DNA of 64,000 nucleotides from [Phialemoniopsis] sp. UDSM-2020 (GCA_018873225.1 JAEILZ010000001.1:806001-870000); one strand, 5' to 3'. Counted from the first letter of the stretch, positions 20,695 to 32,850 are shown. The notes: generated by a model from the sequence alone, not told the origin. A program made the numbers and translations.

Positions 20695-23130
20695 ATGGAC
20701 GCGACTGCATATCCGGCCAGAGAGCCACTATGGCTCGCGCAGATGCCGGTGTCTGAGAATGGGGAGCGGCTCATCAAAAGCGTCCTGATTGCCAATCGTG
20801 GTGAGATTGCATGCCGAGTGATAGCGACGTGTCGAAAGCTACACATCCGCACAATCGCCATCTACGCGGAAGAGTGAGTGCAATTGATACTGAAGAAGAA
20901 AGTCTTCTTTAGGGAATTACTGACAATTGTATTGAACTACAGAGATGCATCTTCGCGCCATGTACGAGATGCGGACGAGTCCATCAGCTTGGGCTCGGTC
21001 GACCAACCCGCGGGCAACCCATTCCTGAACATCAGCCTGCTGGTCGAGACCGCCGTTCGCGCCGGCGCAGACGCGGTACACCCCGGTTACGGCTACTTGA
21101 GCGAGAATGCCAAGTTTGCCGACGCCGTCCGGGAAGCGGGTATCATCTTCATCGGGCCGACGAGTACCGCAATCAACACCCTCGGAGACAAGCGAGAGGC
21201 GAAGGACTACCTCGCCAAGCACGAGCCGAGTATACCGCTCATCCCAGGCTTCACCGGGTCTTCGCAAGGCATACAACTTGCAGACTTGGAGAGGGAGAGC
21301 GCCAAGATTGGCTTCCCAGTTATGATCAAGGCTTCTGCGGGAGGTGGTGGCCGCGGTCTGCGCATCGTGCGCGATGCATCTGCGCTCGCATCAGAGTTCG
21401 AGCGGGCGCAGTCAGAAGCACAACGCTCGTTCGGACTAGCGGACTGCATCCTCGAGAAATACATCGAGGCCGGCAAACACGTTGAAGTGCAGATACTAGG
21501 CGATAGCCACGGACGCGTTGTGTCTTTGTGGGAGCGTGATTGCTCCGTGCAGCGACGTCACCAGAAGGTGGTCGAGGAGAGTCCCTGTGCTTGGCTTAGC
21601 CAGGATAAGCGTGAGGACATGTGCGCCGCCGCCGTCCGTATCGGCGAGCTCCTGCGCTACGAGGGCGCGGGAACAGTAGAGTTTATCCTCGACCTTACCA
21701 CCGGAAACTTTTACTTCCTCGAGGTGAATGCCCGGTTGCAGGTTGAGCACCCGATCACGGAGGAATGCACCGGCTTAGACGTCGTTTCCTTGCAGCTATT
21801 TGTAGCTTCCGGAGGGAGTCTAGACAGCCTCCCGCGGCTGTCCAAGATTCCCCAGAACGGTCACGCCATCGAGTGTCGCCTCTGCGCCGAGGACCCAGTA
21901 CGCGAGTTCGCGCCTCAGCATGGTGTGGTACGATACTGGAAACCCTCTACTCTCTATCAGAACGACGTCCGGTTCGAAACGGCAATGGAGAGTGGCGCTC
22001 GTGTTTCCATCTACTTTGACTCGATGATCGCCAAGATCGTGGTCTGGGCACCGTCCAGAGCCATGGCAATAGACAAGATGGCTAGGATCATGGCTGATAC
22101 AGTTTGTCTCGGGGTGCCGACCAATCAGTTGTTCCTGCAAGCTTGTCTTCTCCATCCTGCGTTCCGGAAGGTGGACTATACGACATCATTCATTCCCACA
22201 AACTTGGATGTCCTCTTACAAAATCCTTATGCGGCTGACCTGAAGCTGCCTCAGAACCTGCTGTCTGTTGTACCGAGTCTATTCACTCGCTACCTACGTA
22301 CACAAGCTGAGGGCGGTGGCCAGGGACGAGCAGTCTTCGGTAGGATAAGAAAGGGGTTCCGCAACCAAAGGTTTGACAGGATCAACAAACCAACCGACAT
22401 CATCTCAAAATATGATGCCAAGCAAGGGTCAGGGGTTGAGCCGCTGGTCTGTGTCTGGGACAGTGAGCAGTCTCATGATTCTCAGGAAGCGATAGCATCA
22501 GTGGCACAAGTGCCTGTGGTCACGACCGAAGAACAGACTACAGATTCGGACGAATCCGGGACAGCCTTGGTAACTAAGGCCTACAACGCGCTCAGTGCCT
22601 CAATTCGAAGAGGGACACTTCCGGACTCGACGGTGGCTGAGGTTACTATTAGTCAGATGCAGAGTCGTCCGATGGGCTCTGACATTGCCTCTTCCTGGTT
22701 TGTCGGTCGCGTCGAGATATCCATTAACAAGCGCAAAGTGATAGCCTACCTGGCAACAGGTGACGGGCTATCGGCATCCCGTGAGGCAGACACAGGCGAT
22801 GCAGTCCAGCTTTACTGCCACTTCCCCGCCCTTGGCTCACCGATCGAGTATCATTGCTTCTCTATGCTCTCCTACTTCGAGAGTCAGCGTGCAGCGATCG
22901 AGGGCAGTGCTCAGGCTGATCCGGGCGTCATCAACGCTCCGATGCCATGCAAAGTACTACAGGTGTTGAAGAAGGAAGGCGAGGAAGTCAAGGCAGGCGA
23001 GATCGTGATGGTCATCGAAAGTATGAAGATGGAAATCACCATTGCTGCGGGCAAGAATGGCAAATTCCATTCTGATGTGAAAGAGGGCGTTGCAGTCAAC
23101 GAAGGATCACAGCTGTGTACATTTACATAG
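20695..23130 (+). CDS. Acyl-CoA carboxylase alpha subunit (biotin carboxylase + biotin carrier)
   Basis: Exons 20695-20873 and 20943-23130 give 788 aa; the junction reads YAEEDASSRH. The biotin carboxylase part starts at [16 protein letters not shown]. It has [14 protein letters not shown], the ATP-grasp glycine loop [43 protein letters not shown] and [15 protein letters not shown] less conserved linker (about residues 480-580) precedes a C-terminal carrier domain with the biotinylation motif VIESMKMEI, about 35 residues from the end, and a proline/alanine lead (APMPCKV). It carboxylates its own biotin with ATP and bicarbonate for the beta subunit at 17.9-19.9 kb. The first ~25 residues before the domain could be a mitochondrial presequence. 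Together the pair forms an MCC- or GCC-type complex. Confidence 0.94.
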
Positions 23131-23703
23131 AATTAGGGTTAGCGTTTCAACGTATTTGCATGTCTTGAAAGACCATTTGATTCATCATGGGGGCCTGTAG
23201 TGGAGAATCATGCAACAAAACGCCTGGTTATCCACAACCGATGTTGCTTTTCTAATATCGTGAATGACAAAATGGGATGAGAATGAAGTTAAGGTCCGGC
23301 AAGTAGACTCAAAGCAGAATAAACATGTATCACCACTCTACATTTCTCTTCCAGTGAATATTAAGGTGGTGATGGTGATCAATTCATAAGAACTAGGAAC
23401 AATGTACTCTGTCAAGAAAAGGTAGTATCTTTACGGCTGTCAGCCGTAACTCAAAATTGTAACCCGACCGATGGAGGCATAGTCAGCGCTGTCGGACTCC
23501 GTGCTACAAAGGCCGACGCTATGCGACATAGCAGTAATTGCCGTGCCGAGTTACCTAGGTAGTGAGCAGTCATCTGCCATTGGTTGTATCACAGCTCAGC
23601 CACAGAGTCACAGGACGTCCGAACATGTTCGAAGCTGACCGAGTCTGACGGAAATACTCTCACGGCCAAAGCAAGACAACATCACTAGAGTTACGCTAGA
23701 ACG
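23131..23703. promoter_or_regulatory. Intergenic promoter of the AtuA-like gene
   Basis: No gene is seen. It holds the 19-bp palindrome at 23431-23449. Confidence 0.55.
23431..23449. promoter_or_regulatory. Palindrome TTACGGCTG-T-CAGCCGTAA
   Basis: Perfect inverted repeat with 9-bp arms and a 1-bp spacer, about 255 bp upstream of the AtuA-like ATG. It contains CGG-N7-CCG, as expected for a dimeric Zn2Cys6 regulator. The half-site CGGCT is shared with the palindrome in the carboxylase promoter. Confidence 0.45.
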
Positions 23704-25706
23704 ATGAAGCAGGTCAGGATCGGATCATACAGGTATCCTCGCTACATGGCTAAAACTTCATTCGGATTGAGCTAACTCATTTTCAATCTTGTCAGTGCAT
23801 TCTGGGGTGATTCCCCATGAGCGGCAAAGCAGCTCTTGGAGCTAGTAGAGCCACACTTCGACTATGTCATTGCAGACTATCTCGCCGGTAAGGGCTATAA
23901 TCTGTCCTAAAGTCACGGACCTCAGAACTAATACTCGTTCAATCAGAACTCACTATGGGCCTTCTTGCACGTTCAGCCCGCTCCAACAAGCACAAAACGG
24001 CTCGAGCACACGCCAATGGTGGCTATATAGCAGAGTTTCTGGACCTCGTTCTTGCACCGTATCTGGACATAATCATCAGAAAGAAGATCAAGGTCATCAC
24101 CAATGCGGGCGGGCTCGATCCCGTCGGACTCAAAGATGCCATCATCAGCCATCTCGAGAAGCGTGGACAAGCCGATAAGTTGTCCATTGCTACTGTCTCG
24201 GGTGATGATATCGCCCCTGTCAAGGACGCTCTTCTGCAGAAGGGGGTCTTTGAGGGCTTTGATCCCATCAGTGGAGCTGGCACTAAGGAAGATGGCATTG
24301 AGAAAGGTCAACAACTGTTGAGCCTCAATGCCTACATTGGAGCACAGCCCATCACCGAGGCGCTTCGCCGCGGTGCCGACATCGTCGTCACTGGTCGCTG
24401 CGTCGACAGTGCGTTGGTCGCAGGGCCTCTCGCTCTCGTGTTTGGATGGGACTACTCGACCACAAACGCCAAAAGTCTCGATCGTCTTGCTGCTGCTTCC
24501 CTGGCCGGACACATCATTGAGTGTGGTGGTCAGGTCACTGGTGGCAACTATACGGATTGGCGTGCCTCAGCATACAGCCCTCACGGCGGGTGGGCGAACA
24601 TGGGCTACCCCATATTGACGTTCAATGAAGACTGCAGCTTCACTATCTCCAAACCACCAGCGACAGGGGGCGTGGTGGACTGCAAGAGCGTGTGCGAGCA
24701 GATGCTGTACGAGGTCCTCGACCCGGAGAACTACGTGCTGCCCGATGTGGTACTGGATATGAGTCGCGTATCGGTGAAGCAGGTTGCACGCGACGTCGTC
24801 ATGGTACAAGGTGCTAAAGGCAAGCCCCCAACGCCATGGCTCAAATGCACCGCTGTGGAGCAGAAGGGTTATCGTCTCACGGTCGACATCCTCGTCTGTG
24901 GCGAGGAAGCCGAGAGTAAAGCCAAAGTTCTTGGTCAAGCGATGATCGATAGAACCAATGCAATCGCTCGTGAATGCATTGCAGGAGTCCAACCCATAGC
25001 AGGAGCAGATTACAATGTCCACTTGATTGGGGCCGAGTACAGCATACACACAGAAGGTGGCATGACTGAACGGAGGGAAGTTGTCCTCAGGGTTGCTGCC
25101 CGCCATAACAACCGCGGAGTCTTGGACATACTGAGCAAGGAATCGGCACCATTTCTTACCAACAGCTGTCCGGGCATCTGTATGCTTACCTCAGGACGAC
25201 CCAAGAGCAGTCCAAGCTTCGAGGCGAGCAGCGTGCTCGTACAACGAAACGCTGTTCTTCCGCAAGTCCACATGAACAGAGATGCTTCGGCCTTGAGCGT
25301 CCCCTTGGCATCGAGAGGATGCCACCCAGTCGTGCCCTCGATCTCTCGTCTTCAAGCTTCGAGAACTTCATCATCAGCCCGCGAACTTGAGAGCGGTTCC
25401 CACACTGTGGTAAAATTACATGACAGTGCTATCGGTCGTTCAGGCGACAAAGGGGATACAGCCAACGTTGCAATCATCGCCAGAGACCCTGCATTCTATC
25501 CTCATCTGCTAGAACAGCTGGCCCCTGAAATCATGTTTTCGGCCTTCTCTCACTTCATTGCTCCTGGAGGAACAGTCACTCGCTTCGAAGTCCCCGGGAT
25601 CTATGCTGTCAACTTTGTCATCACTAAGTCACTCGGAGGCGGTGGTCTGTCAAGCCTCAGGCTAGATCGGTACGTTGTCAAGCAATCGCACTCACCCGCA
25701 GGTTGA
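23704..25706 (+). pseudogene. AtuA-like DUF1446 gene with premature stop at codon 18
   Basis: Exons 23704-23732, 23796-23887 and 23947-25706 reconstruct a typical AtuA start, but codon 18 (23818-23820) is TGA: SAFWGDSP, stop, AAKQLLELV. The conserved reading resumes at once (HFDYVIADYLAELTMGLL). No alternative acceptor I tried avoids the stop in frame. The rest is intact: KVITNAGGLDP, DIVVTGRCVDSA, CGGQVTGGNYTDW, then a C-terminal AtuA ferredoxin-fold domain (AIGRSGDKGDTANVAIIAR to SLGGGGLSSLRLD), so both Atu domains are fused. AtuA is needed for acyclic-terpene use in pseudomonads but its reaction is not settled. An ATG at 23955 could give a 583-aa protein lacking the first ~43 conserved residues. 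This could be a true nonsense allele or a sequence error. Confidence 0.75.
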
Positions 25707-25954
25707 AGATGCTGATATAGCGTTCAATTCAGCCAAGCCAAATCTTATGCGCAGTTGGCACTGACCAAGATTTACCTGAACATACCTTCGCCATCAGCTC
25801 ACTTGTGACATAGATCACCCTGGATGGAAAGGGGCAGGTTTTGGAATGGCAAGTCCTCGCCAGATGCACAATTTAACAACGTAAGACTAGTATCTTTGAT
25901 TTAAAAGACAGAGAAAAGAAACACTTTTTGTCATTCAATGTTCTATCTGTTTCC

Positions 25955-27856
25955 TCAAAGCTTGCCAGCCTCAGCCAGAATCTCCTCAGTCGCCTTGGCC
26001 GAGAGCATCATCGTAGGCAGCACGGGGAACGCGCCGGGCACGACGGGGAAAGACGATGCGTCGACGACGCGCAGGCCCTTGACGCCGCGGACGCGGAACT
26101 TGGAGTCGAGCACGGCCATCTTGTCGTCGTCGCCGCCGATCGCGCACGTCGACGTCGCGTGGTGCGAGTACGCCTGCTCCTTGATCATCTCGCGCTGCGC
26201 GGCGTCGGTGCAGTCGCCCGCGCCCGTCCCCGGGCACGGGTGCTTCTCGTTGAAGGGCAGGACCGCGTCGCCGGCCGCCTGCCAGGCCTTGCGCAGCAGG
26301 TTGGCGCTCTCGACGAACTCCTGCAGATCCTGCTCGCCGCGCTCCTCGAAGAAGCGGAAGTTGATGTCGGGCGGGTCCTGCGGGTCGGCGCTCGTGAGGC
26401 GGACGTAGCCGGCGCGGCTCGTGGTGCCGATCTTGACCATGGCGCACTCGTACTCGTTCTGGCCGTAGTCGGTGGGGAAGCCGGGCCAGAACCCTTCGAA
26501 GGAGAAAGGGCCGCACCAGGTGAAGATGTTGCGCTTCTTGGTGGGCGCGTTGGGCGTGCGGTACAGCATGGTGATGAAGCCGCCGCCGACGGGCGACTTG
26601 CCGAGCGCGAGCAGGCTGCCCTCGTAGTTGTCGTCGAGGTTCTCGCCGACGCCAGGCAGGTCCTTGACGACGGTGATGTTGAACTTCTTGAGCTCGTCGG
26701 CGGGGCCGATGCCGCTGAGCTTGAGGATCTGGGGGCTGTTGAAGGTGCCGCCCGAGACGATGACCTCCTTCTTGGCCTTGTACCGGACCAGAGGGCCCTT
26801 GGTGTCGGGCTTGCTGCGCGGGTCGGCGCGGTAGACCGACTTGCCCTGCATGACTTCGACGCCGGTGGCGGTGGGAGTCTCGCCCTCAGTGGAGAAGAGG
26901 ACCTTGGTGACCAAGGAGTTCAGCTTCACAGTCAGAGGGTACTTTGCGGGGTCGTTAAGGGTCGCCCTGATGTAGTTGTTGGGGCTGGAGCGGCGGCCGA
27001 GGGCATCCATGTGCTGGGCCATGGCGTAGAAGCTGCTCTGCTCATCCTTGTTGGGATAGTTGCCCAGGATGTCCTTGGTGATGAGATTTGCGACATCAGA
27101 GTCGTTCTGGCCGGTGAGCTTGGCCATCTCCTGGAGGACCTTGACGGCGGGCAGGTTCTTCTGCCTAGCCCAGCGAGCATCGCTAGTGTCAATTTGGAGG
27201 AAGCCTTTTTGAATCATGTCAGATTTCCATTTTGGATCAATTGCCATCACTACTCAAAACTCACCATTGAAGCCGTGGTCGGGCGTGCTGCCGTTAGTGA
27301 CATAGAGGTTCTTCTCGACCTCGATCAGATACTTGCGCATCTTGGGCGCCTCCCAGCTCGTGTCGCCCGTCTTGTTGACGATGATGTTCCAGTCGTCGTC
27401 CTGGGCCAGCGAGCACACCCCCGCGTTGTGCATGGCGCACCCGCCGAGCGTACCCGCGCGCGGGTACTGGATGCCGAGGGGCTTGGCGCCCGCGGGCGGC
27501 TCCGTGCCAATGTAGTACGAGCCGTTCTCCTGGCGGTAGACGTAGTGCTCGAACTTGCGCTCCCGCTCCGGGTCGTCCGAGTGCTTGACCCAAAAGTTCC
27601 ACAGGGAGCGCTCGTCGTTGCCGGCCGTGTTGAAGTTGTTGAGCTCCGAGTAGACCTTGTTGTCGCCCTGGTCGTCGCCGGCCTCGATCAGCAGGGTCGA
27701 GAAGCCGGCGCGGGCGAGGTTGCTGGCCAAGGGGCCGCCTCCAGGGCCGGAGCCGACGACGATGTAGTCATAGGACTCTTCAGCGGCGGGCGGATCATCT
27801 GCGAGGACAGTGCCCGCTGCAGAGGCCAGCAGCGCGGTCAAAAGGAAGCGACGCAT
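25955..27856 (-). CDS. Secreted GMC oxidoreductase (AA3-like)
   Basis: Two exons (27265-27856, 25955-27204) separated by a 59-nt intron give 613 aa; the junction reads DHGFNGFLQIDT. Signal peptide MRRFLLTALLASAAGTVLA. The FAD dinucleotide motif GSGPGG is at residues 35-40, followed by LLIEAGDD. GTLGGCAMHNAG is the first GMC signature, GGTFNSPQILKLSGIGP the second. The active-site histidine lies in YSHHATSTCAIG, and the C-terminal motif reads FPVVPGAFPVLPTM. It would oxidise an alcohol or sugar, or reduce quinones, extracellularly, giving H2O2 when O2 is the acceptor. The substrate is not readable. Coding DNA is strongly GC-biased compared with the carboxylase genes next door. It is followed on the same strand by tyrosinase and AA9 genes. 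Confidence 0.9.
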
Positions 27857-28710
27857 TTTGCAAGGAAGTGTGACCAGCCAAGAGCAAGGGAAGAGAGAAA
27901 GAAACACCCTTACCGCGAGTCCATGTCCAAGGAGGAGCTCGAGGCAAGCTCCGGACTGTTTATACTCCAGCCCTGGAGCACTTACGACATCTTTACCGGA
28001 AATTTTGACGGCAGAGAGGGGCAATTACTATATCAAGTCCCGAGTATTGCGGAGATCGTGGTAACTTTGGAAGAATCCATGGAAGATCTAGGCCGGTCAG
28101 CCTGCCAATCTGCGGTGTTTAAGCCTAAATGCACATCAATGACCAGGGGCGAAGTCGCACCCATTGGCCGGCAAGAGACAATTATGCGTCGCGATAAGTC
28201 TGGGGTTCCCTGACGCTGCAGCAATATTGGCTGCTGGCGAGCCGTTTTTACAGTCCGAGCGCAGCAATCCGAGAGGCTTTTGAGAGGCTCAACAGCAATC
28301 TCGGTAAGGTGGAACAGCCTGCGGGACGGAAGGGAGAGCTGAAAGGGGTTTGCGCCGGAGCTCTGGGAGCTGGAATTGGAGTATATGTTCAGGCGCGTAC
28401 GGTTAAGCTGACGTGCGTCAATCGAATGAGCTCGAACAACTCATCGAATGATCAATCCTATGCCAAGGCAATAGAAGACACCACCCGACATGGCAATAGA
28501 AAGTAATTGTTGCTAGGTACGTCGCAGTGTAATGCACCCCCCTGATATTAAAAAGACAATAGCTCATCCACGGGGGTATATCCCTCCCTCCATCCAATCT
28601 CTCGGGAAGCGCAGATCGTAAATCCACCCCTTTTCATCCTATGCGTGCGATGCAGTGTGTTTCAAAAAAAGGACCGTTGTGAATCAGACATTATATAAAA
28701 AGCGAGTAGT
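27857..28710. other. Intergenic: GMC promoter and tyrosinase 3' flank
   Basis: No gene is seen. A TATAAA on the - strand (27959-27964) lies about 103 bp upstream of the GMC ATG. Confidence 0.55.
27959..27964 (-). promoter_or_regulatory. TATA box of the GMC oxidoreductase gene
   Basis: TATAAA on the - strand at a normal distance (about 103 bp) upstream of the start codon. Confidence 0.45.
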
Positions 28711-29933
28711 TTACAAGTAGTCGTAGCAGAGGTAACCGCCCTTCGTATCCATAACATCGTTAATCGTGACATCGGGTCGAATGCCCTTGGACGTGAGTAC
28801 GTAGTCCAGGGTCAGAGGCTGCTTGGGGTCCTCGGTGTTGCTGTAGCCGCCGATCTGGAACAGACGGTTGGCCGGGTCGGTGTTTTGCCAGGCGCGCCAG
28901 TTGCGGTCGACGAAGCCGTGGTGCAGGAAGAAGACGGGGTCACCGGGGGAGGGAGACACGTCTTGCATGACGGCACCAATGCCGTTGTGGCCATAAGCGT
29001 GAGGACTGTGGTCGGCAATTGTCAGTGACTATTTCAACACAGTTCGAGAGTATCGGACTTACCCCATCTCGGCGCAGCTCTCCATGTCGGCATAGTTGTC
29101 GTGAGAGTTGCAGCTGTCGACAAAGTCCCTGTTGCACTGAGCAGTCTGGGTCTCATCCAGAGCTCGGGCGAGGCAGTGGTCGGTGTGATCGCCACCAGGA
29201 CCAATGTGCAGGGTCAGGCCAGCGAAAGCCTAGAGGTTGATCGTCAGTACTTTATCGAGACATAGTGACAGCATGCGTCGAGTATACTTACACCATCGCC
29301 GACGCAAGCTCCCTGGCCATCCTGGATGGGGGCAGCAGTGCCGAACCACTGCGACGAGAGAACGGGCGAGTTGCCAAAGTTGCCGGCGTCGAGGGTCTCG
29401 TCCCACCACGGCATGGGCCCGCCGTAGCCGCACTCGTCGCGCAGCAGCGACTCGAGCACGTGGACGTAGTAGCGGTGGAACGGCAGGAACTGGCCGACCA
29501 TGTGGATGCTGCCCGTCAGCTGCTGGTGCAGGGAGACGAGGTCCTCGTATCGGTTCTGCGAGCCGGGGAAGGCCTCGCCGGCCGAGGGCCGGCCCATGAG
29601 GCACTTGACGGCGTCGATGTAGGCCTGCCGGCCCGGGTCGTCCATCTGGCGCCACTCCGGGCGCAGGGACGGGTTGTCGCAGGCCCCGTCGGCCGCGCCG
29701 TCGGCACCGGCGGCGGTGGCCTTGTTCTTGCTGGCCTCGGCGGGCTTGATGGTGTTGGGGGCGCCGGACTTGTGCGTCTTGGCCTCCTCGAGCGGGATGG
29801 TGTGGAAGCGGTCGCCAAAGATCTTGAGATCGACGAGCTTGCCGACGACGCGCTCGAGGTTCAGCGCCGGGAGGGCGAGACCCTGGACGGCGGTGGCGCC
29901 GACGAGCGCGGCAGAGACGCTGGCGACGCGCAT
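28711..29933 (-). CDS. Secreted tyrosinase-domain polyphenol oxidase
   Basis: Three exons (29292-29933, 29063-29229, 28711-29005) give 367 aa. The N-terminal signal peptide MRVASVSAALVGATAVQGLA is followed by a ~60-residue pro-region, then a type-3 copper domain. CuA: IHMVGQFLPFHRYYVHVLE with three histidines. CuB: GPHAYGHNGIGAV (HxxxH), then DPVFFLHHGFVDRNW. Cysteines in DHTDHCLARAL, NRDFVDSC and SHDNYADMESC suggest a disulfide-stabilised loop. It is a short tyrosinase without the long C-terminal lid of intracellular forms, fitting secreted fungal polyphenol oxidases and catechol-oxidase-like enzymes. It oxidises (di)phenols to quinones using O2. It lies immediately upstream of the GMC oxidoreductase gene in transcription order. 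Confidence 0.92.
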
Positions 29934-32850
29934 GATTAGGCCGATTGACGAGAAGGGCTGTCTTGGTTGGTGAACAGGCTCTTTTGACGATCGACGATGT
30001 AATTAATTTGCAGATGCCAGGTTTGTCGCAGGCTTTGTGTCAGAGCAGAGCTGGTGATGTGCACGATATCAGAGACAAGAAAAGGAGCGACAATCTCATG
30101 CTCATATATCCACTCCCTTGGAAATATCTGAGGGTCCGAGCTGGGTACGGGTCAAACGGCGAAAGGGGGTGATGATCTTCGCCAGCGTCATCGCTGCGAC
30201 TTGACGATCACCGAACGAGGATGTGTCGAACTACAGAATGATTGACCGTACGACCAGCCCTTGGGAACTTGTTTGTCATTAGTGTCTGGGTCCTGGCCTG
30301 GTCGTCCGCCCCACCGTCAACGGTCCTCCCCTCGCAAGGGATCTCCCAGACTGGCTAGATACGAGGCCAGGCATGTAAGATGTCTTTGATGAGCACCGAC
30401 ATGGCATTCGAGAGATTGTCACTAAATTTCGATGTATTTTTGCTTCCCGCCCTCCTGCCTCGTTGCTCAACATGCAGGGTCAGCCACACGACAGCATGAC
30501 TGCAACAATGAGAGAGGCAGGGGTCCATCCTCCTCAAATTTCAGGGTCCGGTACTGAGGGCGGCTTCTCGGGGGGCGGCACTGATGACAGCTAGGCCAAG
30601 TCAGGCTGCTCTGGGTTGCTTTGGGACGTCACTTTAGCGAGAAATACGACCCAGTCGTCACTGTCCTTTCGACACGAGACCAGAGAGCTCTCCACACAGA
30701 CCTCTAGGGCCAGGGGTTGGTCCGCCAAAGTGGGTTATAAAATGTGGTCGAGAGGGGGTGGACAACCGGGGGGAAGGGTCTGCCAAGAGTGCTATTCTCA
30801 GGTCAGGTATGTAACGTTTAACGTTATTTCGCCTGCTCGTTCATAATGTGCACAATTCTGGCGAGTCTGGGTGCCAAGGTGCGCCCTGTAAGCTGAGGAA
30901 AGGAGCCTACTGGAAAGGGGTCTTGGGGGGTCCAGTAAACTCAGCAGAAGGTGCAGCAATACGAGGGGAGTTGGTGTGTGGACATGATGGATTCGGCAGT
31001 TTCTCTGTCGATGATCTGGGCGTTTAACTCGCTCTGGTTTAGCGGTTGGCGATCAAAGTGTGGGCGCTCCACATTGTCAGTTGCCCTTGGATCCCACATG
31101 CCCTGGGGGGCTGTGTTCGCTGAGGTCTTGTCCCTGTTTTTTTGCCTGCTTGAAAAATACGTAGTCGAGGTCGTCCCAAAAGGCCCAGCCCGGTAGGGAG
31201 AAACATTGGATGACCGATCTCCCTCGAGCCCGAGGGCGGGAGCTCCCTGCACTCCCCTCCTTTCCCGCTCGTGTTGGTGAGACATGATGGAATAAAAAGC
31301 TTGTTCGCCTGGTATCCAATGGGAGCCGCGGATATTTTGGCGATCGCACTGCGTCCTGCTTGTCAGCATTGTGCCCAACCTGAGCTTGCTGAGCTGGCCA
31401 GCGTATGGTCATCCCGTCTTGTGCTCTCGTCGGTGCGCATCCCATTCATTCGATTTCCATTACCTAGGTACAGCAGTCGCAGCAACGACGCAGCCACGTT
31501 TTTTCCGCTGCTCACAGGGAAGAGAAGCGAAAAAGAAATAGCTGTCATGTCCCACATGTGACCGACCTGTCATACACTCGGCGTCGTACAAACATGCAAG
31601 TGCTGACCTGGGCGCGCCCGCGATCAGGGTACTTGGGTGGTCGATCTCGGTAGTGGCAGCTCCAAAGCTGGGATGAAAGATGCAGGTTTCCGGCGGCATT
31701 TGGCGCGGGCGACAAGGGTATGAACGACATCGTGAAAAAGGGCATGCACGTCAAGAGGCTGCTCGTCTGAATTCTCCATCCAGGTCGGTCTGTGAATGTA
31801 ACAAATGGCGTCAGTGACGTGCCGCCACGAGGTCCGCAAGCGATGACATAGTGAACACGGCGAGTACATAGCAGTGCCTCCATCGGAGAGGCTGGAATGA
31901 TACAGCGCCCCCGTAAGCATTGGTGCACGGCATATTCTTTCCGATCAGGCCATTTCCTGGATACTTTTTTTGAGTGAACGTCTCACTGCAATCCTGCACT
32001 TGGCGAAGGGGCTGAAAAAGGCGAAGCTAAGCCGGCCGGCCGGGTGCTTTTTTTTCTTTTCTGACCTCACCACTGCTGTGATGCCTGGTGCTGCCGGCCG
32101 GGATCCGAGTTGGCGCGGCGTCGCGCCTTGCTGGAATGCCCGTGTTGGTCTTGTGTGACGTCACTGCCTCTCTATTGGGCACCCCTGCTCGTAAAGATCG
32201 AGGATCATCAGACGATGCGAGCAATTCGCCCGCCAAGCTGACCATGGAGTGTGGGGTAGTCGGCCTTGCTTTCAATGCAGGTATTGTTCACCTTGCGGGG
32301 GCTGCATACTGCCTGCAGCCTTCACCGATACAATGTCCTTGTCTTGTGACCGTGTGAGAATATGTCATCGGCGAACGGTCTGCAGGTTGCGCAGATCCCG
32401 CATGACGGCCTGGGCGGCGACCTGTGAATGGGATCTTGCATGCACACTCTGATGAGGGGCTGACTACCTGTTCGGAGCTCGGACAGAGGAAAACACCATG
32501 TCCATATTGACGATAATGACCGAATGCACCTTCGCAGGACACCCTTATCTTAGCACGGCTTCATCTGAATGCGGTCATATCCAACGCTGCCTTCTGAGAG
32601 CACAACAGCGACGTAGTTCACGATGAAAATAGAAGCCCATTCAGGAAAAACGGCGGTGGCTTATCAAATGCATCCCTTACAGACCAGAAAAAGCAAGTTC
32701 GGACACAAATGGCCCCGAGATACTCCCGCCTCCGCATATACTAAAGCAGTGAGATGATGCCATTCTCAACAGAAAAAGCACGGCAGGTCTGCCGTATGTT
32801 CAGAGTCCGGTCTCGAATCAGGATACATTTCCCTATCTTTGGCAAGAAGT
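29934..32850. other. Long intergenic region upstream of tyrosinase
   Basis: About 2.9 kb with no gene I can support; open frames are short and lack family features. It contains candidate CreA-type SYGGRG boxes (CCGGGG near 30768, CTGGGG near 31104) and homopolymer T runs near 31137 and 32048. It is the tyrosinase promoter plus the AA9 3' flank. Confidence 0.5.

Noticed and set aside
25928..28213. A 761-codon open frame on the + strand
   Set aside because: It lies opposite the GMC oxidoreductase and is very rich in Ala, Arg, Val, Glu and Asp, as expected for the antisense of a GC3-biased gene. No family features are present, while the - strand gene has all GMC motifs.
29265..29939. A 224-codon + strand frame over the tyrosinase gene, and a 265-codon one over the AA9 gene (32839-33636)
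   Set aside because: Both are antisense shadows of GC-rich coding sequence with no recognisable domains.
30000..32800. Transposon or CRISPR-like repeats in the long spacer
   Set aside because: No terminal inverted repeats, target duplications or regularly spaced repeats were seen; only homopolymer runs.
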